A stretch of DNA of 8,130 bases, taken from assembly GCA_033813635.1 (NCBI GenBank), contig JAPXRI010000048.1:1-8130 (forward strand), written 5' to 3'. The notes beneath the pieces were generated by a model. It was not told the DNA's origin. It saw only the letters and a list, made by a program, of their open reading frames with translations, and searched no databases. This DNA is from JAPXRI01 sp033813635. Lineage in GTDB: Bacteria > Bacillota > Clostridia > Oscillospirales > QAMX01. The translations under genes were made by a program, and so were the position numbers. Below are positions 1 to 5,446 of this stretch, piece after piece (the first letter of the stretch is position 1; each line of letters begins with the position of its first letter).

Positions 1-1
1 G

Positions 2-118
2 GCAGCTAGCTGCCCACCAAAATCGTTCCAACAATCTCCCGATGCGTCCTCTTCACTGGCGCTCTCCCAATGAAGCTATCGCTTCCTTCACTGTCCAATA
101 TGTTTGACAATCCTACAT
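2..118 (+). repeat. Left copy of a perfect 117-bp terminal inverted repeat
   Basis: This stretch is the exact reverse complement of 8014-8130, with paired positions summing to 8132; the match breaks at 119/8013. The outer tip is a 14-bp palindrome, GGCAGCTAGCTGCC at 1-14. Inside are a small hairpin (GAAGC at 72-76, GCTTC at 81-85) and two related segments of the form CTCCC-R-ATG...CTTCACTG (about 36-58 and 64-93), so the repeat itself may be built from a degenerate duplication. A consensus TTGACA at 104-109 points into the window. All three frames contain stops or give implausible protein, so it appears non-coding. It may be part of an insertion sequence end, a MITE-like element or another dispersed repeat; the family is not recognised, and the true outer edge is not visible. 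Confidence 0.95.
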
Positions 119-204
119 AAAACGCCGCCGGCAGCTTATCGGTTGAAAAGCTTCCCGAGAAAAACGCCGTGGAGCAAACTATAAAAAGAAGGCGATTTAA
201 AAAG

Positions 205-2460
205 ATGACCTACGGTGAGCTGACGCTTTGCGTCATAAACGACAGAGACGGCATCGCCGAAAAGGCGATGAAACTTTTCAAAGAGGAGCTTGAACTCCGA
301 AAGGTTAAGGTCCGAATCGGCGGAGCGCCGGAGCACGGGCTGCGGATCGAATTCGACGCGGTTCCGGGCAAAAAAGACAGCTTTGCGATTGAAGCGGAAG
401 AAGGGCGGCTGCGGATCGCCGCGCCGGACCTGCGCGGGCTGGTCTACGGTTATTCGATGTTTCTCCGAAAAACGGCATACGGCCGGGAGCGGCCGTATGC
501 GGGTGTCCGGCTGGTCCGGGACATCTCCGGGAGCTACGCCCCGGCGAAGCCGATCCGCGGGCACCAGCTCGGGTACCGCCCAAAGAACAACACATACGAC
601 GCCTGGGCTCCGGAGGATTTTTACCGGTATTATAGGGACATGATGATGTTCGGCTCAAACATCTGCGAGCTGATGCCGGACGGTACGGACGACGGCGAGC
701 GCAACGAGCTGATGCGGCTCCCGGCAAACGAGATGCTCGTCGAATGCTCGCGCCTTGCCGACGAGCTGGACATGGACGTGTCGGTCTGGTACCCGAACTG
801 CGAAAAATCGACTCCAGACGAGGGGGCGAGGCTCCGCGCGGAGGTTCTTAAAAATCTGAAACGGCTGAACGTGATCTTTCCTCCCGGAGGGGACCCCGGG
901 GACTATCCGGCGGGGGAATTTCTCGAGAGGGTGATACTTACAAAGCATGCGGTGGCGGAGACGCACCCGGAGGTGCGGATGTGGCCGTCGGCGCAGAAGC
1001 CGAAGCGCTCGAAAAACTGGGGAAACGAGTTCCTTGCAGGGCTCAGCCGGCTGCCGGAGGAGATTGAAGGCGTGATCACCGGCCCGAACCGCGCGTTCGC
1101 CCTGGACGAGCTCAGGAAAAAGCTGCCGATGAAATACCCCATCAGGCTTTATCCCGACCTGACTCACAACGTGAGGTGCGAGTACCCGGTACATTTTCCG
1201 CTGGACGACTGGCATTTCGCGTGGGCGTCTACAATGGGGCGGGAGTCGATCAACCCGCGGCCGATGGAGTACAAGCGGATTCACCAAATGATGTCCCGTT
1301 ACACCTGCGGCAGCGTCTCGTACTCCGAGGGCGTAAACGACGACGTCAACAAGATGGTCTGGGGCTGGCTGGAATATGCGCCCGACACGCCCGTTACGGA
1401 GATTCTCGAGGACTACGCGCGGGCCTTCTTCCCCGGGGCCGACCCGCGCAGAGCGGCGGAGGGCATTCTCGGGCTCGAATGGAACTGGCACGGGGACCCG
1501 GCGGAGAATCCGAACATCGAAAACACGCTCCGGGTATGGCGGGAGCTTCTGGACGAGAACCCGGAGCTTACCGACAACTGGCGATTCGTCTCCTGCCTTT
1601 TCAGGGCCGAGGGAGATGCGCTGGTGAGGGCGCGCCGGGTGTTTGAACTGGGTCTGGTGGGCGAAGCGTTTCGCGCGATGGAGCGCGGCGACTACCAGAG
1701 TGCTCTCCGCGCGCTGCGCACCCCGTTCGATGAGAGCTATACGAAGCTCAGGGGCGATCTTGACAGGCTTGCCCGAATCCTGTTTGAAAGGATCGGCATG
1801 CAGCTGAACATCGCCGATTTCCACGCCAGCGGAGTCGAGCGCGGCGCGGTCCTCGAGACGATCGACAACCCGATAACCGACCGGCCGTACTTATTGAAAA
1901 AGCTTGAGGATATGGCGGAGCTTGACGGAGAACGGAGAGCAACGGAGATGGCGGAGCTTTACCGGCATTTTAAGCCGGAGAGCGACGAGCTCTTTTACTC
2001 GGTCTCCGTCGACGGTAAGGACCGCTTCCGCGGCGAGGGGACCTCGGGCTATCTTGATTTTGCATATCTGAATTTCAAGGGCGACAATAAGAAGTTCAAC
2101 ACGGGAGAAATTCCGGTGGAGCTGCTCGGCGTCTACGACCACTATTTCTTCAGGGCTTCGAGCGGCGGATTTTCGCCCGAGCGGGACTACGTGCTGAGAT
2201 TCGTAATCCCGAAACGGGCGGCGTTTCCGCCGGATATGAGCCTGTACCTTACCGTGAACGGCCGCACGCTGTTTACGGGCGGCATCGACCAGGTCGTGAG
2301 GGACGAGGCGTACGACGCGAAATGGCTCTCGGGGAACTATTTTTCAATCGTTTTCGACCTGCCGCGTGAGGTATTTCATAACGGCTGCATTGACCTCGAG
2401 TTCGGCGAGAAGACCTACGGCGTAGAGCTTTCGGAGATGAGAATCGAAAGAATACGCTGA
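205..2460 (+). CDS. Putative intracellular glycoside hydrolase, GH67/GH20-like architecture
   Basis: A 751-residue protein with no signal peptide or membrane segment. Residues 1-105 look like the alpha/beta N-terminal domain that precedes the barrel in GH20 and GH67 enzymes. A (beta/alpha)8-type region follows at about 115-410, with RGHQLGYRPKNNTYD (118-132), the conserved-looking loop PPGGDPGD (226-233) and YSEGVNDDVNK (373-383). A mainly helical region spans 411-600 and a beta-rich C-terminal domain 600-751. These barrel motifs resemble a widespread, poorly characterised group often annotated as alpha-glucuronidase-like. Acidic residues in the YSEG-NDD motif are plausible catalytic candidates, but that is inference and the substrate is unknown. 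ATG 205 is chosen because AGAAGG lies 12 nt upstream and the N-terminal domain begins there; a GTG at 169 in the same frame would add 12 basic residues. No convincing promoter is visible. The lysozyme gene follows after a hairpin. Confidence 0.82.
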   Translation: MTYGELTLCVINDRDGIAEKAMKLFKEELELRKVKVRIGGAPEHGLRIEFDAVPGKKDSFAIEAEEGRLRIAAPDLRGLVYGYSMFLRKTAYGRERPYAGVRLVRDISGSYAPAKPIRGHQLGYRPKNNTYDAWAPEDFYRYYRDMMMFGSNICELMPDGTDDGERNELMRLPANEMLVECSRLADELDMDVSVWYPNCEKSTPDEGARLRAEVLKNLKRLNVIFPPGGDPGDYPAGEFLERVILTKHAVAETHPEVRMWPSAQKPKRSKNWGNEFLAGLSRLPEEIEGVITGPNRAFALDELRKKLPMKYPIRLYPDLTHNVRCEYPVHFPLDDWHFAWASTMGRESINPRPMEYKRIHQMMSRYTCGSVSYSEGVNDDVNKMVWGWLEYAPDTPVTEILEDYARAFFPGADPRRAAEGILGLEWNWHGDPAENPNIENTLRVWRELLDENPELTDNWRFVSCLFRAEGDALVRARRVFELGLVGEAFRAMERGDYQSALRALRTPFDESYTKLRGDLDRLARILFERIGMQLNIADFHASGVERGAVLETIDNPITDRPYLLKKLEDMAELDGERRATEMAELYRHFKPESDELFYSVSVDGKDRFRGEGTSGYLDFAYLNFKGDNKKFNTGEIPVELLGVYDHYFFRASSGGFSPERDYVLRFVIPKRAAFPPDMSLYLTVNGRTLFTGGIDQVVRDEAYDAKWLSGNYFSIVFDLPREVFHNGCIDLEFGEKTYGVELSEMRIERIR

Positions 2461-2511
2461 CATATTAAGGAAAGCGCAAAACCGCTGCCAAATGCGTATA
2501 TTGTCAATGGG

Positions 2512-2549
2512 GTTCTCCGTAAACCACAGCAAAACGGTTTGCGGAGAAC
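2512..2549 (+). other. Strong hairpin between the hydrolase and lysozyme genes
   Basis: The arms GTTCTCCGTAAACC (2512-2525) and GGTTTGCGGAGAAC (2536-2549) pair over 14 bp with one U-G wobble around a 10-nt loop. No T-tract follows on either strand, so it is not a canonical intrinsic terminator. It could stabilise the upstream transcript, act as a Rho-assisted stop, or control the next gene. The TTG codon at 2539 lies inside its right arm, which argues against using that codon as the lysozyme start. No good promoter was found in 2461-2583; a TATATT at 2497-2502 lacks a matching -35. Confidence 0.7.
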
Positions 2550-2583
2550 GCGTGAAAATAACGGCAGTGGGAGTGAGGGAGTT

Positions 2584-3549
2584 TTGAGTAAAAAGGGGAT
2601 CGACGTGTCGAGCTGGCAGAGAAACGTCGACTATAGCAGGGTAAAAGCCTCCGGCGTCGAATTTGTGATGGTCCGCGCGGGCTTTGGCGATAACCTGGAC
2701 AGCAGGTATGTTTCGCATATTCGGGGGGCGCAGGCCGCGGGACTTCCGGTGGGGATATATTGGTTTTCATACGCCCTGAACGAGATCGAGGCAAGAGCCG
2801 AGGCCGCCCTCTGCTTAAAAGCGATAAAGGACTTTGACGTTGCCTACCCCGTCGCGTACGATTTCGAGTACGAAAGCGTAAACAATTACGAAAAATCGGT
2901 CAGGAACGGCAGAATGACCCGCGAGCTGGCGACGTCGATCGTCAGGGCCTTCTGCGGCGAAATCAAACGCGCTGGGTACCGGGCGGCGGTCTACTCCAAC
3001 TACGATTTTCTCGCCAGATATATCGACATCGGGAAGGTGGGGGCTGAGCTCTGGCTCGCCTACTGGCAGGACGCGGATCCCCCTGTCGAGGACAAGAGCG
3101 GCGAGTGTCGCATGTGGCAGTACAAGGTGGGGACCTGCGACGGCGTTGAAGGGCGCTGCGACTTGGACATCTGGTACAGCGACTCCGATATCGCGGCGTC
3201 AGGCAAGCCCGGGGGGATGACCTATACCGTCGTCGGCGGAGACACGCTCTGGGGGATAGCGGAAAAGCTGTTGGGAAACGGAATGCGTTATCAGGAGATC
3301 AAAGCCCTGAACGCCCTGACGAGCGACGTCATTTACGCCGGCCAGGTGCTGAAAATACCCCGTAGCACTACGGAACCCGCGCCGGCGCCAGAGGCGAAGA
3401 CCTATACCGTCGTCGGCGGAGACACGCTCTGGGGGATAGCGGAAAAGCTGTTGGGAAACGGAATGCGTTATACAGAAATAAAGACGCAAAATGCCCTTAC
3501 CACCGACGTGATATACGCGGGTCAGGTGCTGAAGATACCGGAAAAATAA
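2584..3549 (+). CDS. GH25 lysozyme (muramidase) with two C-terminal LysM domains
   Basis: A 321-residue peptidoglycan hydrolase; GH25 enzymes cleave the MurNAc-GlcNAc beta-1,4 bond. The catalytic domain spans about 3-200: it opens with GIDVSSWQ (5-12), carries the catalytic acid pattern D93-F-E95 in AYDFEYES, and includes WLAYWQDADPP (157-167). Two LysM peptidoglycan-binding repeats follow at 213-259 and 273-319, joined by a Pro/Ala-rich linker (STTEPAPAPEA). Start: TTG 2584 is preferred because GGGAG and GAGGGAG precede it and GH25 proteins usually begin just before the GxDVSxWQ motif. The same frame also offers TTG 2539, which would add 15 unlikely residues from inside a hairpin. There is no N-terminal signal peptide, as in phage endolysins and many clostridial GH25 proteins, so release would need a holin, lysis or a non-classical route. 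No other phage gene is nearby. A terminator follows the stop. Confidence 0.93.
   Translation: MSKKGIDVSSWQRNVDYSRVKASGVEFVMVRAGFGDNLDSRYVSHIRGAQAAGLPVGIYWFSYALNEIEARAEAALCLKAIKDFDVAYPVAYDFEYESVNNYEKSVRNGRMTRELATSIVRAFCGEIKRAGYRAAVYSNYDFLARYIDIGKVGAELWLAYWQDADPPVEDKSGECRMWQYKVGTCDGVEGRCDLDIWYSDSDIAASGKPGGMTYTVVGGDTLWGIAEKLLGNGMRYQEIKALNALTSDVIYAGQVLKIPRSTTEPAPAPEAKTYTVVGGDTLWGIAEKLLGNGMRYTEIKTQNALTTDVIYAGQVLKIPEK
3219..3291 (+). repeat. First copy of exact 73-bp repeat within LysM 1
   Basis: This is base-for-base identical to 3399-3471, 180 bp downstream. It encodes the first half of the first LysM domain (TYTVVGGDTLWGIAEKLL and onward). Beyond 3291 the two LysM copies diverge at many synonymous and some non-synonymous positions. 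Confidence 0.95.
3399..3471 (+). repeat. Second copy of exact 73-bp repeat within LysM 2
   Basis: This is identical to 3219-3291 and encodes the same first half of the second LysM domain. The following half of the domain is clearly diverged in nucleotide sequence, which gives a mosaic pattern. Confidence 0.95.
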
Positions 3550-3556
3550 ACTTGTG

Positions 3557-3595
3557 CCTCTTTCGAGCTTTGTTTTACGAAAGAGGTGTTTTTTT
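3557..3595 (+). terminator. Intrinsic terminator of the lysozyme gene
   Basis: A perfect 9-bp stem, CCTCTTTCG (3557-3565) with CGAAAGAGG (3578-3586), encloses a 12-nt loop and is followed by TGTTTTTTT. It begins 8 nt after the lysozyme stop codon. It separates the upstream genes from the acetyltransferase gene, which has its own promoter immediately downstream. Confidence 0.88.
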
Positions 3596-3596
3596 A

Positions 3597-3625
3597 TGTA
3601 CTTTTTAACGGGCGTATGCTATAAT
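3597..3625 (+). promoter_or_regulatory. Extended -10 sigma-A-type promoter for the acetyltransferase/URO-D unit
   Basis: A perfect TATAAT at 3620-3625 is preceded by TGC, which makes an extended -10. At 17-bp spacing the -35 position holds TGTACT (3597-3602), a weak 3 of 6 match, as is usual for extended -10 promoters. Transcription would start near 3632, about 39 nt before the acetyltransferase ATG. It sits directly after the upstream terminator, which supports a new transcription unit. Confidence 0.72.
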
Positions 3626-3635
3626 CCTTACAGTT

Positions 3636-3650
3636 TAAAACGACGTTTTA
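3636..3650. promoter_or_regulatory. Possible operator: 15-bp palindrome just downstream of the promoter
   Basis: TAAAACG-A-CGTTTTA is a perfect odd palindrome starting about 4 nt after the predicted transcription start and ending just before the AGGAG ribosome binding site. Its position would suit a repressor site. No regulator gene is in the window and the motif is not assigned to a known family, so this is only a candidate. Confidence 0.35.
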
Positions 3651-3670
3651 TAGGAGAAAGTCGGTTAACG

Positions 3671-4168
3671 ATGCGGATACGAAAGACGGCGGAGAGCGAC
3701 ATCGGCGCGGTTCTCCGTATATACGAAAACGCGAGGCGTTTCATGAGGAAGACCGGAAATCTTAACCAGTGGACCGGCGGCTACCCCGGGGAGGATGTTT
3801 TAAGAAGGGACATCGGAGAGGGGAGGAGCTATGTCTGCGAGGAGGACGGCGAAATCTTATGCACCTTTTATTTTATGGAAGACACGGAGCCGACCTATCT
3901 GAAAATATACGGCGGGAGCTGGAAAAACGAGGAGCCCTACGGTGTCGTCCACCGCATCGCCGTCTCGGAAAGGGGCAGGGGTGTGGCGGCTTTTTGCCTT
4001 GACTGGTGCTTTGAAAAATGCCGCAATCTAAGAATCGACACTCACCGTGACAACTATCCGATGCGAAGAGCGCTTGAAAAAAACGGGTTTTCGTACTGCG
4101 GCGTCATACATCTCGCAAACGGGGACGAAAGGCTCGCATACCAGAAAACCCGGGATAATGGATCTTAG
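3671..4168 (+). CDS. GNAT-family N-acetyltransferase
   Basis: A 165-residue cytoplasmic protein with the GNAT fold order. The N-terminal strand and helix MRIRKTAESDIGAVLRIYEN (1-20) are typical of the family. A central beta region (53-82) leads to motif A, HRIAVSERGRGVA (94-106), whose R-G-R-G-V-A loop would bind the pyrophosphate of acetyl-CoA. Motif B-like NYPMRRALEKNGF (128-140) and the final strands SYCGVIHL and RLAYQKT complete the fold. The acceptor substrate cannot be told; small molecules such as amines, amino acids or antibiotics, and protein N-termini, are all possible. Start: ATG 3671 has AGGAG at 3652-3656, a long spacing of 14 nt, and the fold begins at residue 1. Upstream in-frame codons run through the promoter and terminator and are not translated. 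The URO-D-like gene follows after 46 nt without a terminator, so they are probably cotranscribed. Confidence 0.88.
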   Translation: MRIRKTAESDIGAVLRIYENARRFMRKTGNLNQWTGGYPGEDVLRRDIGEGRSYVCEEDGEILCTFYFMEDTEPTYLKIYGGSWKNEEPYGVVHRIAVSERGRGVAAFCLDWCFEKCRNLRIDTHRDNYPMRRALEKNGFSYCGVIHLANGDERLAYQKTRDNGS

Positions 4169-4195
4169 CCGGTGGTACCGGAGGAAAATATAACG

Positions 4196-4264
4196 ATGGG
4201 GATGAGGTGGATGTATGTCATATTCGGACTGCATGGCGGCATTCAATCTCGAGATGCCGGATAA
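4196..4264 (+). CDS. Possible 22-aa mini-ORF overlapping the URO-D gene start
   Basis: The strongest Shine-Dalgarno sequence in this junction, GGAGG at 4180-4184, lies 11 nt before an ATG at 4196 that is out of frame with the URO-D gene. The ORF begins MGMRWMYVIF and stops at TAA 4262-4264, 50 nt inside the next gene. It may be a leader peptide that tunes the downstream start, or the strong site may simply recruit ribosomes to the nearby GAGGTGG and ATG 4215. No homologue is recognised. Confidence 0.25.
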   Translation: MGMRWMYVIFGLHGGIQSRDAG

Positions 4265-5273
4265 GGTGCCGCGCACGGAGTACTCCGCGGAGACGCACTG
4301 GGACCTTGTCAAGGCAGTCACAGGGATCGATGTCTCATACAAGAGTCCGTGGGAGACAAAAAACGCCGCGCAGCTCGCGTTCTATCGGGCGTGGGACTAC
4401 GGCTTTCTCTGGTCGACGATGGTGGACGGCTCGTATATGAAGGGCCGCAGGACGTCGATGGGCCACGGCGTATACGCCGTGGGCGGAACGGACTTCAACG
4501 ACAGGGTTTCCTGTCCGTTCAAGGACCCGGAGGAGGTGCTGGCCTTCGACCCGGAGGAGGAATACGGTAAAATAGACATTGCGGAGATGACGGAGAAATT
4601 CAGCGCCCATTACGCCGCAGGCGTCAAGCGGATACCGGACGTCGTCGTCATGACGGGGATTTACATTACCTGCATGTCCGGCCTGATAGAGATGTTCGGC
4701 TGGGAGATGCTCCTGTCAGCCGCGGGGCTGGACCCGGAGGGCTTCGGCGAGCTTACCAACAGGTATTGCTCATGGATTTCCCAGCACTTCGCGGCTCTCG
4801 CCCGGTGCAGCGCTCCGGTTGTGATGGTTCACGACGACATAGTGTGGACTTCCGGGGCGTTCATCCACCCTGAGTGGTATAGAAGGTACGTGTTCCCAAA
4901 CTACAAAAAGCTGTTCGCGCCGCTCCGGGAGAGCGGGAAAAAGATTATCTTTACCTCCGACGGCGATTATACGGCGTTTGTCGACGATATCGCGGCCTGC
5001 GGGGTGAGCGGCTTCGTGCTTGAGCCGATGACCGATATGGGGTACATAGCAGAAAAATACGGCAAAACCCACTTTTTCGTCGGCAACGCGGACACCCGCG
5101 TTCTCCTCAGGGGCGATAAGGGGGACATTTACGCCGAGGTCAAGCGGTGCATGGATATCGGGAAACGCTGCCCGGGCTTTATAATGGCCGTGGGCAACCA
5201 TATCCCGCCGAACACTCCCGTCGAGAGCGCGCTCTGGTACAACGAGGCGTTCGAAAAGCTGAGAAAAAGATAG
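4215..5273 (+). CDS. Uroporphyrinogen decarboxylase-superfamily protein (not HemE)
   Basis: A 352-residue soluble protein of the URO-D/cobalamin methyltransferase superfamily. Family features in order: AAFNLEMPDKVPRTEY (8-23), the usual opening; VMVHDDIVWTSGAFIHPEW (203-221), the mid-barrel strand; FTSDGDYTAFVDDIAACG (246-263); VLEP (268-271); GNADTRVLL (290-298); and AVGNHIPPNTPVES (325-338). The N-terminal arginine-rich motif of true HemE (RQAGR type) is absent, so haem synthesis is unlikely. The His-X-Cys zinc site of MtaA-type methyltransferases is also replaced, by TSDGDY. Its reaction is therefore unknown. Start: an in-frame TGA at 4203-4205 leaves ATG 4215 as the first usable codon, with GAGGTGG at 4204-4210, 4 nt upstream. 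The gene follows the acetyltransferase by 46 nt and converges on the alpha-galactosidase gene. Confidence 0.85.
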   Translation: MSYSDCMAAFNLEMPDKVPRTEYSAETHWDLVKAVTGIDVSYKSPWETKNAAQLAFYRAWDYGFLWSTMVDGSYMKGRRTSMGHGVYAVGGTDFNDRVSCPFKDPEEVLAFDPEEEYGKIDIAEMTEKFSAHYAAGVKRIPDVVVMTGIYITCMSGLIEMFGWEMLLSAAGLDPEGFGELTNRYCSWISQHFAALARCSAPVVMVHDDIVWTSGAFIHPEWYRRYVFPNYKKLFAPLRESGKKIIFTSDGDYTAFVDDIAACGVSGFVLEPMTDMGYIAEKYGKTHFFVGNADTRVLLRGDKGDIYAEVKRCMDIGKRCPGFIMAVGNHIPPNTPVESALWYNEAFEKLRKR

Positions 5274-5291
5274 CCGGTTTGAAATAAACAT

Positions 5292-5328
5292 AGGAGCCGG
5301 TTTAAAAATCCATTTTAAACCGGCTCCT
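5292..5328. terminator. 16-bp perfect hairpin in the convergent intergenic region, probable bidirectional terminator
   Basis: AGGAGCCGGTTTAAAA (5292-5307) pairs perfectly with 5313-5328 across a 5-nt loop, starting 19 nt after the URO-D stop. The T-run after the stem is weak on the + strand (TTGG) and broken on the - strand (TATGTTTATTTC), so termination efficiency is uncertain. Its position between two convergent genes fits a shared terminator. Confidence 0.6.
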
Positions 5329-5361
5329 TGGAAAAATCGCTTACTCGCCGTATGGCTCGCA

Positions 5362-5402
5362 TTTCAGGGTCATTTTTTAAATGACCTTGAAACCACGTTT
5401 TT
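5362..5402 (+). terminator. Second hairpin with short T-run, possible backup terminator
   Basis: A 14-bp stem with one G-T pair is formed by TTTCAGGGTCATTT (5362-5375) and AAATGACCTTGAAA (5379-5392), with a 3-nt loop. On the + strand CCACG and then TTTTT (5398-5402) follow, so it could catch rightward read-through. On the - strand no T-run follows. The rest of 5274-5446 holds no gene. Confidence 0.45.
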
Positions 5403-5446
5403 CCGGTTAATATTTATGTTTAATAACGGCCCGCTTTTAACTCGAA

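Noticed and set aside
104..132. A promoter for the first hydrolase formed by TTGACA in the left repeat.
   Set aside because: No -10-like sequence occurs at 16-18 bp spacing. TATAAA at 180-185 lacks a -35 and would leave no room for a ribosome binding site.
655..1824. A 389-codon open frame on the minus strand.
   Set aside because: It lies opposite the hydrolase gene, shows no recognisable domain, and is explained by high GC and codon bias of the plus-strand gene.
2497..2529. A lysozyme promoter from TATATT (2497-2502) or TTGTCA (2501-2506).
   Set aside because: TATATT has no -35 partner and TTGTCA has no -10 at proper spacing.
3219..3471. A CRISPR-like or tandem repeat array.
   Set aside because: There are only two copies, they lie in frame within a gene, and they encode LysM domains.
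4215..5273. Assignment of this gene as hemE (haem biosynthesis).
   Set aside because: The HemE N-terminal arginine motif is absent and the neighbours are not haem genes.
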